Shown: positions 17,912-32,781, counted from the first letter of the stretch. The stretch: 64,000 nt of DNA from Saccharomonospora piscinae (GCF_005862235.1 NZ_VCEK01000002.1:518436-582435), one strand, 5' to 3'. Numbers and translations: made by a program. The notes: generated by a model from the letters alone, not told the origin.

Positions 17912-18967
17912 TCAGCGCCGCTTGCGTCCCTGTGTCTTCTTGCCCTGGTTCGCGGGCCGCTGTTTCGCGCCGCCGTTCTTCGCCCAGGCGCCACCCCGGA
18001 CGCCGTCGCCGCTGCCCTTCGGGGACTTGCCGTTCTGGTTGTCGCTCCGGTCCTGCTTCGGTTGGGTCGGCTTCGCGGCCGGCTTCTGCGTGGGCTTCTG
18101 GCCAACCTGCGGCTTCTGGCCGGGCTTCGGCTTCTGGCCCGGCTTGGGCGCCAGGGTGTCGCGCTTCTCCTTCGCGGCGGCCTTCTTGGCTTCCTCTTCC
18201 TTGTCGATACGCCCGTACACGAACCGCTGCTGACCGAGGGTCCACATATTGTTGGCCAGCCAGTAGATCAGCAGGCCGATGGGGAAGAAGGCACCGAACA
18301 CCAGCACACCCACCGGGAAGATCCACAGCGTCAGCTTGTTCATCACCGCGGTCTGCTGCGTCGCCGACGCGGGGTTCTGGCGTGCCACCGAGTGGCGGGC
18401 CGTGAAGTGGGTGGCGACGCTCGCGACGATCATCAGCGGCACGGCGACCGGGGCGACGTCCCAGTGCCACCCTGCCGCCCCACTGCCGCCAGCCAGGCCG
18501 AGGTGGTTGATCGCGTCACCGAGGTTGACGCCGAAGATCTGCGCGTCGACGTAGGACGCCACGTCGTTCGCGTCGAAGAAGTAGTTCGACTCGGCGCCGG
18601 GTTGGAAGTTCCGAAGCACCCAGTTCAGACCGATGAAGACCGGGATCTGCAGCAGCATCGGGAGGCAGCTGCCCAGGGGGTTGACGCCGTGCTCCTTCTG
18701 GAGCTTCTGCATCTCCGCGGCCTGGCGCTGGCGGTCGTTCGCGTACTTCTTCTGGACCTTCTTGATCTCAGGCGCGAAGTCCTGCATCTTCTTCATCGAC
18801 CGCGTCTGGTTCACGAACGGCTTGAACAGCAGCCCGCGCACCGTGAAGGTGAGGAAGACGATCCCCAGAATCCAGGCGATGGCGTTGTCGTCCCCGAAGA
18901 CGAAACCGAACACCTTGTGCCACACCCAGAGGATGAATGACACAGGGTAGTAGATGAAGTCGAGCAC
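17912..18967 (-). CDS. yidC: Membrane protein insertase YidC
   Basis: 351 residues. It inserts and folds membrane proteins, alone or with SecYEG. About five transmembrane segments: residues 2-22, 30-55, a hairpin region (LGSCLPMLLQIPVFIGLN, about 95-115), and two near 175 and 220-245. The Lys-rich cytoplasmic loop MKKMQDFAPEIKKVQKKY is typical. The tail (about 260-351) is a long Lys/Gln/Pro/Gly-rich basic stretch with KPGQKP repeats, likely binding ribosomes. GTG 18967 is chosen over upstream frames because GAGGAG lies eight bases before it. Confidence 0.95.
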   Translation of the reverse strand: MLDFIYYPVSFILWVWHKVFGFVFGDDNAIAWILGIVFLTFTVRGLLFKPFVNQTRSMKKMQDFAPEIKKVQKKYANDRQRQAAEMQKLQKEHGVNPLGSCLPMLLQIPVFIGLNWVLRNFQPGAESNYFFDANDVASYVDAQIFGVNLGDAINHLGLAGGSGAAGWHWDVAPVAVPLMIVASVATHFTARHSVARQNPASATQQTAVMNKLTLWIFPVGVLVFGAFFPIGLLIYWLANNMWTLGQQRFVYGRIDKEEEAKKAAAKEKRDTLAPKPGQKPKPGQKPQVGQKPTQKPAAKPTQPKQDRSDNQNGKSPKGSGDGVRGGAWAKNGGAKQRPANQGKKTQGRKRR

Positions 18968-18972
18968 TAGAG

Positions 18973-19305
18973 CTACTCCTCGGTAGACATACCAGGGCCT
19001 TGGTACCGGAAGCTGAACTTCTCGGGTACCGGGTCTCGTCCCGGTGGGGTCCACGGTCCACAGCGCAGCAGCCTGCGGGCGGCGAGATACGTGCCGCGGG
19101 CGGCGCCGAAGCGGGTCAGTGCCTCGGCGGCATAGGCGCTACAGCTCGGATAGAACCGGCACATCGGGGGGAGGTACGGGGAGATCGCCTTGCGATAGAA
19201 GCGGATCGGCAGCAGGAGGACCCACGCCACCGGCGTCGGCCTGGTGCGCGCGGCGTCGTGTGCCTGCTCGGCCGCCTGTGTGGAGGCCGCGTGGTCTTCG
19301 TTCAC
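18973..19305 (-). CDS. yidD: Membrane protein insertion efficiency factor YidD
   Basis: 110 residues. Small amphipathic peripheral membrane protein that assists YidC/Sec insertion. The family signature is complete: [17 protein letters not shown] followed by [15 protein letters not shown] with its cysteines, then LRCGPW. The N-terminal 20 residues are a polar extension. The GTG start overlaps the rnpA stop by four bases, and yidC starts six bases after its stop, so translation is coupled along the operon. Confidence 0.95.
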   Translation of the reverse strand: MNEDHAASTQAAEQAHDAARTRPTPVAWVLLLPIRFYRKAISPYLPPMCRFYPSCSAYAAEALTRFGAARGTYLAARRLLRCGPWTPPGRDPVPEKFSFRYQGPGMSTEE

Positions 19306-19670
19306 GCCGTTGATCCAGTGTTGTCGCGACCCCGCGGCGACAGTCCCAGCCGTCGCAGCGCCGCGTCGAGGTCCGCGCCGAGTTCCGCGCTCGTCGCGGT
19401 GGCAGCCGCGGGTAGTGCCCGAACGACCAACGCACTGCCCTCGGGAAAGGTTCCTAGTCTGTCCGCGACGAGATGTCGCAGCCGTCGCGTGACCCGGTGC
19501 CGGACGACGGAGTTGCCCACGGCCTTGCTCACGACGAACCCCGCCGTGGTCGCCTCGCCGTGGTCGGTGAGGACGTGCAGCACCAAGCGGCGGCGCCCGG
19601 CACGGACGCCGCCTCGCATGACGGCACGGAACTCCTCGCCACGCCGGAGGCGAGCGTCACCCGGAAGCAC
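19302..19670 (-). CDS. rnpA: Ribonuclease P protein component
   Basis: 122 residues. It is the protein cofactor of RNase P, which trims the 5' ends of tRNA precursors. The basic RNR-type motif appears as [16 protein letters not shown] at about 51-66, and the hydrophobic cleft begins with [16 protein letters not shown] chose GTG 19670, which gives the usual length; the open frame continues upstream only as spurious sequence. It lies 31 bases downstream of rpmH, the universal arrangement at oriC. Confidence 0.92.
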   Translation of the reverse strand: MLPGDARLRRGEEFRAVMRGGVRAGRRRLVLHVLTDHGEATTAGFVVSKAVGNSVVRHRVTRRLRHLVADRLGTFPEGSALVVRALPAAATATSAELGADLDAALRRLGLSPRGRDNTGSTA

Positions 19671-19701
19671 GCCGCGCCCCGTCGTCGCAGGCCGCGACGT
19701 G

Positions 19702-19845
19702 TCAGGCGGAGAGCCGGGCGCGGCCCTTGCGACGCCGGCCCGCCAGGATGGCGCGGCCCGCACGCGTCCGCATCCGCAGCCGGAACCCATGGGTCCGCGC
19801 GCGTCGACGGTTGTTCGGCTGGAAAGTGCGCTTGCCCTTGCTCAC
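19702..19845 (-). CDS. rpmH: 50S ribosomal protein L34
   Basis: 47 residues. Start [17 protein letters not shown] and end [16 protein letters not shown] are the L34 signature, very basic throughout. GTG 19845 is preceded by AGGAGA at nine bases. It is the first gene of the leftward unit and is divergent from dnaA. An upstream in-frame ATG would add 17 residues not found in L34 proteins, so it is rejected. Confidence 0.97.
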   Translation of the reverse strand: MSKGKRTFQPNNRRRARTHGFRLRMRTRAGRAILAGRRRKGRARLSA

Positions 19846-20375
19846 GGCAGTCGTTCTCCTGGTCTTGCGGCGGTCGGTCGTCGGTGTCACCGCCACGGGG
19901 CGGCCGGGGGCTCACACCCGGCTCGGAGGCGGGCAGGCCGAACGGCGCCGCTGTCAGCGGTAGACCTTACGAGGGTACGCATCGGCATGCTGGCCTGCGA
20001 CACCGCCCCCTGCGTACACCGCGGGCGCGCGCGCTGTCGCGCGCCGTCACCCGATCGCTGAACACGGCTGGCGACACGCCGGGGGCCGTGAAATCCTTGC
20101 CGCCGCGTACGGCTTGTGGCAACACGCGCCGCTTGTTAGCGTGCCCCTTCTCGGACCACCCACGGGGCACGGGGGGACTGCTCAAGAAGGTGGGAGACTC
20201 GACCCGGGCGTCACCATGATCCCGACAGACGGAGGGCCGTCGGCTCGGGCGTACATTGGTGCACAGTTGTGGATAACTTGTGGATACCTGCTGCGCGGGT
20301 GGCCACGCCGACCTGCCATGACGCTCCGCCGAGCCGTCGAGGAGGGAAAGGTCGAGGGGAGGGGAGCGGAGCCGC
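19846..20375. promoter_or_regulatory. rpmH-dnaA divergent control region
   Basis: 530 bases without a gene. A leftward -10 candidate for rpmH reads TAAGGT (reverse strand of 19964-19969). Near dnaA are two DnaA boxes in tandem on the reverse strand, TGTGGATAA (20268-20276) and TGTGGATAC (20279-20287), about 90 bases before the start codon. This suits dnaA autoregulation, known in Streptomyces and other actinobacteria. Apart from these I see no further structure; several small open frames here look spurious. Confidence 0.65.
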
Positions 20376-22190
20376 GTGTCTGAGCACCAGCTGAACCTGG
20401 CTGTGGTGTGGGAGCAGGTCGTCGCCGAACTCTCCGACGGAACACTGTCTCCCCAGCAACGTGCGTGGATGCGGGTCACCCGCCCGATCGGTCTGCTCGA
20501 CGGTACCGCGCTGCTGGCGGCCCCGAGCGACTTCGCCAAGGAGGCCATCGAACGCGCGCTGCGCGGGCCCATCACCTCGGCGCTGTCGCGGCACATCGGC
20601 CGGGACGTCTCCCTCGCGGTCAAGGTCGACTCCGCGGAGAGCGCGCCACCCCTCGGGCCGCAGGGAAACGGTGCCGGCCCCGGTTCCGAGGCGCCCCCGT
20701 CGACCTCGCCGGTACCCCCGGGCCGATACGGCAGCACCGGGCCGGCCACGCCACCGGAGCGCCACCCGAGGTCGTCGGGCGAGGACACCATCATCATCCC
20801 CGCGATCCGGCCGCCGCTGCAGGAACACGTCGAGCCACGACGCGGGGCGACGCCGAGGCCGCACCCACCCGCGATGCCCTCCCGCCCCGGCCAGTCGACG
20901 GCCCCGCCGTCAGGACACCCGCAGCACCCACAACACCCGAGCCATCCAGGGCACCCCGGGCACCCAGCGCGTCCCGGAGCGTCGGCGGGTTCCTCCTCGT
21001 CGACCTCCTCCCACGCCACCGACGGGGACGACGCCGACGAGGAGGTCGACGAGGAGGGCGAGGCCCTGGCCGCCGTCCACGAGATCTGGCCGACCTTCTC
21101 CGGCCAGCCGATCGCGGGCCAGCCCTACACGGCGCCGGCGCAGCCCCAGACGTCGAAGACCCGGCTGAACGAGAAGTACACGTTCGACACGTTCGTCATC
21201 GGGGCCTCCAACCGGTTCGCCCACGCCGCGGCCGTCGCGGTCGCCGAGGCGCCGTCGCGCGCCTACAACCCGCTGTTCGTGTGGGGGGAGTCCGGGCTCG
21301 GCAAGACCCACCTGCTGCACGCGGTCGGTCACTACGCGCAGCGGCTGTTCCCTGGCATGCGGGTGCGCTACGTGTCGACCGAGGAGTTCACCAACGACTT
21401 CATCAACTCCCTGCGCGACGACCGCAAGGTCGCGTTCCAGCGGCGCTACCGCGACATCGACATCCTCCTCGTCGACGACATCCAGTTCCTCGAAGGTAAG
21501 GAAGGCACCCAGGAGGAGTTCTTCCACACCTTCAACACGCTGCACAACGCGAACAAGCAGATCGTGGTGTCGTCGGACCGTCCGCCGAAGCGGCTGGAGA
21601 CGCTGGAGGAACGGCTCCGCACGCGGTTCGAGTGGGGACTGATCACCGACATCCAGCCGCCCGAGCTGGAGACCCGCATCGCGATTCTGCGGAAGAAGGC
21701 GGCGCAGGACCGCCTGGCCGTGCCCGGCGAGGTGCTGGAGTTCATCGCCGCCCGCATCGAGGCGAACATCCGCGAGCTAGAGGGCGCGCTGATCCGCGTC
21801 ACCGCGTTCGCCTCTCTCAACCAGCAGCCGGTGGACGTCGGGCTTGCCGAGATCGTGCTCCGCGACCTCATCCCGGACTCCCAGGCCCCCGAGATCAGCG
21901 CGCCCACCATCATGGGTGTGACGGCCGAGTTCTTCGACGTCACGATGGACGACCTGTGCGGGCCGGGAAAGACCAAGGCGCTCGCGACGGCCCGGCAGAT
22001 CGCGATGTATCTCTGCCGCGAGCTGACCGACATGTCGCTGCCCAGAATCGGGCAGACGTTCGGCGGCCGGGACCACACCACGGTCATGCACGCGGACAAG
22101 AAGATCCGCAAGGAGATGGCGGAGCGCCGCCGCATCTACGACCAGGTGCAGGAACTCACCTCGCGGATCAAGCAGCGCGCTCGCCAGTGA
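20376..22190 (+). CDS. dnaA: Chromosomal replication initiator protein DnaA
   Basis: 604 residues. Domain I is at about 1-85 ([14 protein letters not shown]). Domain II is an unusually long Pro/Ser/His/Gly-rich linker (about 90-255), as in Streptomyces. Domain III is the AAA+ ATPase: Walker [12 protein letters not shown] near 305, Walker [10 protein letters not shown] near 366, sensor motifs beyond. Domain IV binds DnaA boxes (about 490-604) and carries the signature [18 protein letters not shown] 20376 follows a purine-rich stretch. A terminator lies directly after the stop, and oriC follows. Confidence 0.98.
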   Translation: MSEHQLNLAVVWEQVVAELSDGTLSPQQRAWMRVTRPIGLLDGTALLAAPSDFAKEAIERALRGPITSALSRHIGRDVSLAVKVDSAESAPPLGPQGNGAGPGSEAPPSTSPVPPGRYGSTGPATPPERHPRSSGEDTIIIPAIRPPLQEHVEPRRGATPRPHPPAMPSRPGQSTAPPSGHPQHPQHPSHPGHPGHPARPGASAGSSSSTSSHATDGDDADEEVDEEGEALAAVHEIWPTFSGQPIAGQPYTAPAQPQTSKTRLNEKYTFDTFVIGASNRFAHAAAVAVAEAPSRAYNPLFVWGESGLGKTHLLHAVGHYAQRLFPGMRVRYVSTEEFTNDFINSLRDDRKVAFQRRYRDIDILLVDDIQFLEGKEGTQEEFFHTFNTLHNANKQIVVSSDRPPKRLETLEERLRTRFEWGLITDIQPPELETRIAILRKKAAQDRLAVPGEVLEFIAARIEANIRELEGALIRVTAFASLNQQPVDVGLAEIVLRDLIPDSQAPEISAPTIMGVTAEFFDVTMDDLCGPGKTKALATARQIAMYLCRELTDMSLPRIGQTFGGRDHTTVMHADKKIRKEMAERRRIYDQVQELTSRIKQRARQ

Positions 22191-22210
22191 ACCGGCGTTC
22201 GTCGCCCTGA

Positions 22211-22237
22211 CCGTGCCCGGCCGGGCACGGTTTTTTT
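22211..22237 (+). terminator. Terminator after dnaA
   Basis: CCGTGCCCGG at 22211-22220 pairs perfectly with CCGGGCACGG at 22221-22230, followed by seven T residues. It shields oriC from dnaA transcription. Confidence 0.92.
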
Positions 22238-22299
22238 GTCTCCACTCCCGCCGACGCCGGACCGCCGTGCCGACCGGCGAAAAAAGTCACCCCTGCTGG

Positions 22300-22740
22300 T
22301 TTCGGCCTCTATCCACAAGGGACCCGAATACTCCATACACAGACGAGTGAATGCCTTGACGTGGACAAAGAGCGAGTTGTCCACAGTAGTCCACAACCCA
22401 TCCACAGGTCTTCCACAGGTTGCCCACAGTTGTGTCCACAACTAGCCCCCGACCGGCGCCCGGCGCCTCGACCCTGTGGGAAGGCCGTGGACAACCTGGG
22501 TACAACTCGCCCCAAATCTGTGGATGCCGCTGTGGACAACTTGGCCTGAATGTGGACAGGTTGTTGTTGGCGCTCATCCATTCACAGGCCAGCCAAGTTG
22601 TCCACGTGTTGTCACCAGGTGTGTCCACAGCCCGCCACGCTGAGTGACCTGCGGCGATCCGGGTTATCCACACAATCCACAGCCCCTACTACTACGGCTG
22701 AACTAAGTTCTCTTCAGAGAAGAAAAGAAGAAAAACAGCT
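22300..22740. other. oriC: Origin of chromosome replication, oriC
   Basis: The dnaA-dnaN gap holds about sixteen DnaA-box-like 9-mers. Forward sites start at 22309, 22377 (perfect TTGTCCACA), 22387, 22398, 22409, 22420 and 22432. Reverse sites start at 22475, 22486, 22519, 22531 (perfect) and 22551. Forward sites resume at 22598, 22621, 22664 (perfect TTATCCACA) and 22673. Orientation is thus forward, reverse, forward. An A-rich purine tract at about 22705-22737, unusual in this GC-rich genome, is the best candidate for the unwinding element. From there to the dnaN start (22991) I see only one weak box (AAGTCCACA near 22832). Confidence 0.95.
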
Positions 22741-22990
22741 CGGCGCGAAGTTGGGGACAAGTCCGCTCGACGACCCCTCGCGCAACCCGTGGCCCGACAT
22801 GACGGCGGTGGACGGCACGCTCTACCGTGGAAGTCCACAGGCCGGTCAGCTCGGTGGCCGGTGAGCGGTTGCCCACCCCGGCAACGCGCCGCCGCCCTGC
22901 GAACCCCACACACTTCGCCGGGAGTTCTCCCACCGGCGGTGTGTCGATCTCTCGAGCACCAACCGGCTCGGCTGTCGAAAGGATGGGCGC

Positions 22991-24133
22991 ATGAAGATCC
23001 GCGTCGAACGCGACGGGCTTGCCGACGCCGTCGCCTGGGTGGCCAGGAGCCTCCCGTCGAGGCCGCCCGTTCCCGTGCTGGGTGGAGTGCTGCTCGACGC
23101 GGGCGGTGAGGGTGGCTCCACGGCCGGGGACGCACTGACCGTGTCCGGGTTCGACTACGAGGTCTCCGCCACCGTCGGGGTGCCGGCCACGATCGCGGAC
23201 GGCGGGCGCACGCTCGTCTCGGGACGGCTTCTCGCCGACATCACGAAGGCGCTGCCCGCCCAGCCGGTCGACATCGCGGTCGACGGCGCTCGGGTGTCCA
23301 TCACCTGCGGAAACGCTCGGTTCAGCCTGCCCACCATGCCGGTCGAGGACTACCCACAGCTCCCGGCCCAGCCCGACCTCGCTGGCGAGGTCTCCGGCGA
23401 CGCGTTCGCGCAGGCCGTCGCCCAGGTCGCGGTGGCCGCGGGCAAGGACGACACGCTGCCCATGCTCACGGGCATGCGAGTGGAGATCACCGGCGACACG
23501 TTGACGCTCGTCGCGACCGACCGCTTCCGTCTCGCGATGCGCGAGTTCACCTGGCAGCCCGCCGACGGCATGGCCGACTCGGCGGTGCTCGTGCCCGCCC
23601 GCACCCTCGCCGACGCGGCCAAGGCACTCGGTTCCGCGGGCGCCACGGTGCAGATCGGGCTCGCGGGTGGCGACGGCCTCCTCGGCCTGGCCGGGTCCGG
23701 CAAGTACACGACCACCCGGCTGCTCGACGCCGAGTTCCCGCCGTACCGCCAGTTGCTGCCGTCGGACCACTCCTCGCGTGCCGTGCTGCACGTGCCCGCG
23801 CTCACCGAGGCGATCAAGCGTGTGTCGCTCGTCGCCGAGCGGGGCACCCAGGTCAGGCTGGAGTTCGGGGACGGCACACTCCGGTTGTCGGCAGGCGGCG
23901 ACGACGAGGGAAGCGCGGAGGAGGAGCTTCCCGTCGACTACGAGGGGGAACCGGTGACCATCGCGTTCAACCCGAGTTACTTCGTCGACGGGCTCGCCGC
24001 TCTGCACGCCGAACGGGCCGAGTTGACGTTCACCACGCCCAACCGGCCCGCGTTGATCAAGCCTGCCGACGACAACGGCGACGTCGTGCCCGGCTATCTC
24101 TACTTGTTGATGCCGGTTCGGCTTCCGGGCTGA
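22991..24133 (+). CDS. dnaN: DNA polymerase III sliding clamp, beta subunit
   Basis: 380 residues, the normal length. The protein forms a ring dimer that tethers the replicative polymerase to DNA. Three clamp domains of about 120 residues can be seen, with typical motifs [38 protein letters not shown] and the C-terminal [13 protein letters not shown] 22991 has AAAGGA seven bases upstream. It is the first gene right of oriC and is followed after 33 bases by gnd, as in other actinomycetes. Confidence 0.98.
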   Translation: MKIRVERDGLADAVAWVARSLPSRPPVPVLGGVLLDAGGEGGSTAGDALTVSGFDYEVSATVGVPATIADGGRTLVSGRLLADITKALPAQPVDIAVDGARVSITCGNARFSLPTMPVEDYPQLPAQPDLAGEVSGDAFAQAVAQVAVAAGKDDTLPMLTGMRVEITGDTLTLVATDRFRLAMREFTWQPADGMADSAVLVPARTLADAAKALGSAGATVQIGLAGGDGLLGLAGSGKYTTTRLLDAEFPPYRQLLPSDHSSRAVLHVPALTEAIKRVSLVAERGTQVRLEFGDGTLRLSAGGDDEGSAEEELPVDYEGEPVTIAFNPSYFVDGLAALHAERAELTFTTPNRPALIKPADDNGDVVPGYLYLLMPVRLPG

Positions 24134-24166
24134 GCAGCGGCGCACCGCGAGAAGGGGAACATGCGA

Positions 24167-25063
24167 ATGGCACAGCTGGGACTCGTCGGCCTGGGCAAGA
24201 TGGGCTTCAACATGCGCGAGCGGCTGCGCGCGTCGGGGCACGACGTGGTCGGCTACGACCGCAACCCCGACGTCAGTGACACCGCGTCGTTGCCGGAGCT
24301 GGTCGGCGCGCTGACGGCGCCGCGCGTGGTGTGGGTGATGGTCCCGGCCGGCGCTCCGACGCGGAACACCGTCGCCGAACTCGCCGAGCTGCTGACCGAG
24401 GGCGATATCGTGATCGACGGGGGCAACTCGCGCTACACCGACGACACGGCCAACGCCGAACTGCTCGGTACGCACGGCGTCGGGTATCTCGACGTCGGCG
24501 TCTCCGGCGGTGTCTGGGGCAAGGAGAACGGCTACGGTCTGATGGTCGGCGGTGCCGAGGCCGACGTCGAGCGGGCCATGCCGTTCTTCGATGCCCTCCG
24601 TCCCGAGGGCCCGCGCGAGGAGGCGTTCGCCCACGCGGGCGGTGTCGGCGCCGGCCACTACGCGAAGATGGTGCACAACGGCATCGAGTACGGCCTGATG
24701 CAGGCCTACGCCGAGGGGTTCGAACTGCTCGACGCCTCGGACGTGGTCAGCAACGTGCCCGAGGTCATCAAGGCGTGGCAGCGGGGCACGGTCGTGCGGT
24801 CGTGGCTGCTGGAGCTGCTGGTCCGCGCCCTCGATGAGGATCCGGAACTCGAGGAGCTGGAGGGCTACGTCGAGGACTCCGGCGAGGGTCGCTGGACGCT
24901 GGAGGAAGCCATCAACAACGCCGTGCCCGCTCCCGTGATCTCCGCGGCGCTGTTCGCGCGGTTCGCCTCGCGGCAGCGGGATTCGGCGTCGATGCGTGCT
25001 GTGGCGGCGCTGCGTGAGCAGTTCGGCGGGCATGCCGTGAAGACGAAGAAGGTCACCGGCTAG
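24167..25063 (+). CDS. gnd: 6-phosphogluconate dehydrogenase (decarboxylating), short type
   Basis: 298 residues. It oxidises 6-phosphogluconate to ribulose 5-phosphate with CO2 release in the pentose phosphate pathway. N-terminal dinucleotide-binding GLVGLGKMGFNM, VIDGGNSRY with catalytic-site residues, and HAGGVGAGHYAKMVHNGIEY with the catalytic lysine are all present. The length is that of the short, often NAD-preferring class, not the 470-residue form. ATG 24167 fits the GGGGA site better than ATG 24161 two codons upstream. It is inserted between dnaN and recF, the order usual in actinobacteria. Confidence 0.93.
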   Translation: MAQLGLVGLGKMGFNMRERLRASGHDVVGYDRNPDVSDTASLPELVGALTAPRVVWVMVPAGAPTRNTVAELAELLTEGDIVIDGGNSRYTDDTANAELLGTHGVGYLDVGVSGGVWGKENGYGLMVGGAEADVERAMPFFDALRPEGPREEAFAHAGGVGAGHYAKMVHNGIEYGLMQAYAEGFELLDASDVVSNVPEVIKAWQRGTVVRSWLLELLVRALDEDPELEELEGYVEDSGEGRWTLEEAINNAVPAPVISAALFARFASRQRDSASMRAVAALREQFGGHAVKTKKVTG

Positions 25064-26236
25064 GTGTTTCTGCGCCACCTCCAGGTCACCGACTTCCGGT
25101 CCTGGGAGCACGTCGATCTACCGCTGGGCCAGGGGCCCACCGTGCTGGTGGGCCCCAACGGCCGCGGTAAGACGAACCTCCTGGAAGCGATCGGTTACGT
25201 GTCCACGCTCGGTTCCCACCGCGTGGCCACCGACGCACCGCTGGTGCGGCACGGTTGTGAGCGTGCTCTGGTGCGGGTCGCCGTAGTCAACGAGGGGCGC
25301 GAGCTGACGGTCGAGCTGGAGATCGCGCCGGGCCGGGCCAACCGGGCGCGGGTCAACCGCGGGGCCGTGGCCAAACCGCGGGACGTCCTCGGCATCCTGC
25401 GCACGGTGCTCTTCTCGCCCGAGGATCTGGCCCTGGTGCGGGGCGACCCGTCCGAGCGGCGGCGGTTCCTCGACGAGCTGCTGGTGCAGCGCGCCCCCCG
25501 CTACGCCGGGGTGCGGTCGGAGTACGACCGCGTGCTGCGGCAGCGCAACGCGCTGCTCAAGAGCCTGCGCAGGCCGGCAGGCCGCCGGGGCCGCGCGGCG
25601 GACGAGGACCCCTACGCGCTGTCGACGTTGCAGGTGTGGGACAACCACCTGGCCTCGGCCGGGAGCGAACTGCTGGCCGCGCGGCTCAACCTGGTGGCCG
25701 ACCTAGCGCCGTTCGTGGCGTCGGCGTACGGCGAGGTGGCCCCCGATTCGCGCGCCGCGTTGATCGGCTACCGGTCGAGCCTGGGGGAGGCGTTGCCAGA
25801 GGGGTTCGGCACCGCCGACGGGGCGAGGGCGACACCGGAGGAGGTGGCGCGGGTGCTGCTCCACGTGCTGGAGGCGTCACGGGACGCGGAGCTGGAGCGA
25901 GGGGTGAGTCTCGTGGGGCCGCACCGCGACGACCTCGACCTCACGCTGGGCCCGGCGCCGGCCAAGGGCTACGCGAGCCACGGCGAGTCGTGGTCGTTCG
26001 CGCTCGCGCTACGGCTCGCGTCCTACCACCTGCTCAGCGGCGAGTCGGGTGGTGAGCCGGTCCTGCTGCTCGACGACGTGTTCGCCGAACTCGACAGCAG
26101 GCGTCGCGCACGCCTCGCCGACGTGGCGGCGAAGGCGGAACAGGTGCTGGTGACGGCCGCGGTCGACGACGACGTACCGGCCGAACTCGCGGGCGTGCGG
26201 TATGCGGTCTCCGACGGCGAGGTGACGCGTGTCTGA
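25064..26236 (+). CDS. recF: DNA repair and recombination protein RecF
   Basis: 390 residues. SMC-like ATPase that helps load RecA at single-strand gaps. Walker [14 protein letters not shown] at about 30-42, the signature-like [17 protein letters not shown] near 312, and Walker [14 protein letters not shown] near 335. The GTG start comes directly after the gnd stop codon, with no gap, so it depends on coupled translation. Its own end overlaps the start of dciA by eight bases. Confidence 0.97.
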   Translation: MFLRHLQVTDFRSWEHVDLPLGQGPTVLVGPNGRGKTNLLEAIGYVSTLGSHRVATDAPLVRHGCERALVRVAVVNEGRELTVELEIAPGRANRARVNRGAVAKPRDVLGILRTVLFSPEDLALVRGDPSERRRFLDELLVQRAPRYAGVRSEYDRVLRQRNALLKSLRRPAGRRGRAADEDPYALSTLQVWDNHLASAGSELLAARLNLVADLAPFVASAYGEVAPDSRAALIGYRSSLGEALPEGFGTADGARATPEEVARVLLHVLEASRDAELERGVSLVGPHRDDLDLTLGPAPAKGYASHGESWSFALALRLASYHLLSGESGGEPVLLLDDVFAELDSRRRARLADVAAKAEQVLVTAAVDDDVPAELAGVRYAVSDGEVTRV

Positions 26237-27041
26237 AACAGAACACACAGCGCGGTTCACGCAACGAAACGTAACCGCTGACGGGCGAGTTGTGCACCGA
26301 TCTGGGGATAAGTCTGTGGATAGTGTGGATAACTCAGCTAGCGCGTTACAACCCGGGGTGATCGGCGCCCCGAAAGAGGGCAAGAATCATCCACAGGCAG
26401 GCGATTTTGGCGGGGGAACCCCCAGGCGTGGAACGGAGCGTAACAGCGGAACTGCGCCGAACGAGACGGGGGGTCACCCGTCGCAGAGTGCGCTGAGTGC
26501 CCCTGGGGACAACCATCCACAGGGTCGTGACCTCGCCAAGGCCGCGCTCCAGGCCGCGAAGGACCGGGCCGCGGCCCGGGGGACCGAACCGGGTGTGCGC
26601 AGGCCCGGCGTGCCGAGGAGCACGGCGGCGCGGGGCACGGCCCAGCACCCCCGGCGGCGTCGCTGGTCGGGGCCCGGCTTCGACGAGCGTGATCCGCAAC
26701 CGTTCTCCCGTCTGATGTCGAGCATGGCCACTCAGCTCGGCTGGAGTGCGCGGCTGGCGAACGGCCGGGTGTTCGGCCAGTGGACCCGCCTGGTCGGCTC
26801 CGAGGTCGCCGAGCACGCGCAACCGGTGGCGCTGAACGACGGCGAGCTGACCGTTCGCGCCAGTTCCACCGCATGGGCCACCCAGTTGCGCTTGCTGCAA
26901 CGGCAGCTACTGGCAAGAATCGCAGCGGGGGTCGGCCACGGTGTGGTCACGAGAATGCGAATCCAGGGACCGACGGCTCCGAGCTGGCGCAAGGGGCCGC
27001 GGCACGTGCCAGGGAGGGGTCCACGCGACACCTACGGTTGA
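26229..27041 (+). CDS. dciA: DciA-type helicase loader/operator (DUF721)
   Basis: 270 residues. DciA is the ancestral bacterial factor that assists loading of the replicative helicase DnaB. The DUF721 domain is at about 158-245 ([49 protein letters not shown]). The first 150 residues are a disordered, polar and then Arg-rich extension, longer than in most homologues. The GTG start overlaps recF. The codons for the extension contain tandem DnaA boxes, described separately, and its base composition is less GC-rich than that of its neighbours in the first 150 bases. Confidence 0.88.
   Translation: MSETEHTARFTQRNVTADGRVVHRSGDKSVDSVDNSASALQPGVIGAPKEGKNHPQAGDFGGGTPRRGTERNSGTAPNETGGHPSQSALSAPGDNHPQGRDLAKAALQAAKDRAAARGTEPGVRRPGVPRSTAARGTAQHPRRRRWSGPGFDERDPQPFSRLMSSMATQLGWSARLANGRVFGQWTRLVGSEVAEHAQPVALNDGELTVRASSTAWATQLRLLQRQLLARIAAGVGHGVVTRMRIQGPTAPSWRKGPRHVPGRGPRDTYG
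26315..26332. promoter_or_regulatory. Tandem DnaA boxes inside dciA
   Basis: TGTGGATAG (26315-26323) and TGTGGATAA (26324-26332) abut, both in reverse orientation; the second is a perfect box. Weaker boxes ending ATCCACA occur further on, near 26388-26396 and 26513-26521. All lie in codons for the poorly conserved N-terminal extension, so the DNA sequence itself may be the selected feature. Confidence 0.55.
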
Positions 27042-29258
<2,217 letters not shown>

Positions 29259-29319
29259 GGCGGGGTCTCGCGCCCACTCCGCGTCAGCCGTCCGACCAGG
29301 TGAAAGGAAACATCCAGCC

Positions 29320-31884
<2,565 letters not shown>

Positions 31885-31915
31885 TGGTTCGCGACGAACA
31901 AGGGACTGACCGCTT

Positions 31916-32611
31916 GTGACACCACCTGACAACACCGAACACCACGGTTCCGGGGGGACGGACACCACCACCGGCGAGGTACCGCCGTGGCAGCGGGTGG
32001 CAAAGGAAGACTCGGCGGATTCCCCGGACGGGGACGGCAGCGCGACGCAGTGGCTGACCGGACCACCGGCTGGCGGTGACCAGAACGCGGCCGGGTCTGT
32101 CCCGCCGGAGCAGGGCGGCGCCGCGAACCGGTTGTTCGGCGGGCAGGGGGAGCAGGACACCACCCGGCCCGTCCAGCAGCCGCGCGGGACTGCCGCGCAG
32201 GGTGCGGGCTCGGCGCAGTCGGTGAGTGCCTTCCGCAGGCCCGGGCGCGGGCCTCGGCGGGCGAACCTCCAGGTGAAGCGGGTCGACCCGTGGTCGGTGC
32301 TGAAGCTCTCGCTGGTGCTCGGTGTGGCGTTGTTCTTCATCTGGCTCGTCGCCGTCGGGGTGCTCTACACGGTGCTCGACGGCATGGGCGTCTGGGACAA
32401 CATCAACGGCACGTACAACTCGCTGGTGGCCGACGACGGCGCGGGCGGCGAAGTGCTGATCACGGCGGGCACGGTGTTCGGCGCCGCGGCCATCGTCGGT
32501 GCGGTGAACATCGTGCTGATCTCGGCGCTGACCACGGTGGGGGCGTTCGTCTACAACGTCTGTGCCGGGCTCGCGGGCGGCCTGGAACTCACCCTGTCGG
32601 AACGCGAGTGA
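31916..32611 (+). CDS. DUF3566 membrane protein (Rv0007-like)
   Basis: 231 residues. A disordered hydrophilic N-terminal half (1 to about 115) rich in Gly, Gln, Thr and Pro is followed by the DUF3566 domain: RANLQVKRVDPWSVLKLSL then a first transmembrane helix at about 138-165, and a second at about 190-220 after a short loop. The position after gyrA and before tRNA-Ile is the one conserved across actinobacteria. Function is unknown. GTG 31916 lies 32 bases after the gyrA stop. Confidence 0.88.
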   Translation: MTPPDNTEHHGSGGTDTTTGEVPPWQRVAKEDSADSPDGDGSATQWLTGPPAGGDQNAAGSVPPEQGGAANRLFGGQGEQDTTRPVQQPRGTAAQGAGSAQSVSAFRRPGRGPRRANLQVKRVDPWSVLKLSLVLGVALFFIWLVAVGVLYTVLDGMGVWDNINGTYNSLVADDGAGGEVLITAGTVFGAAAIVGAVNIVLISALTTVGAFVYNVCAGLAGGLELTLSERE

Positions 32612-32660
32612 CCCCACTGCGCCAACGCTGATCGGCTTGCGTTAGGCTTGTCAGCGTTAC

Positions 32661-32734
32661 GGGCCCATAGCTCAGGCGGTTAGAGCGCTTCGCTGATAAC
32701 GAAGAGGTCGGAGGTTCAAGTCCTCCTGGGCCCA
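32661..32734 (+). tRNA. ileT: tRNA-Ile (GAT)
   Basis: 74 bases. Acceptor stem GGGCCCA (32661-32667) pairs with TGGGCCC (32727-32733), discriminator A at 32734. Anticodon arm CTTCG-CTGATAA-CGAAG gives anticodon GAT. T-loop GGTTCAAGTCC is present. No CCA is encoded. A TAGGCT element at 32643-32648 may be the -10 of its promoter. The location after gyrA and the DUF3566 gene is the standard one for ileT. Confidence 0.97.
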
Positions 32735-32740
32735 CAGCAG

Positions 32741-32781
32741 AATGACCCGCTTCCCTGAAGGGGAGGCGGGTCATTTTTTTT
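32741..32781 (+). terminator. Terminator after tRNA-Ile
   Basis: AATGACCCGC (32741-32750) pairs with GCGGGTCATT (32766-32775), and the inner CTTCCC/GGGGAG bases extend the stem. Eight T residues follow the stem base. Confidence 0.92.

Noticed and set aside
19302..19790. Longer rnpA reading with a 40-residue N-terminal extension
   Set aside because: The extension overlaps rpmH, is Pro/Ala/Gly-rich antisense-like sequence, and RnpA homologues begin near GTG 19670.
32661..32734. tRNA-Ile 3' end as attachment site of an integrated element
   Set aside because: No direct repeat of the tRNA 3' end, integrase or excisionase gene was seen in the downstream accessory block.
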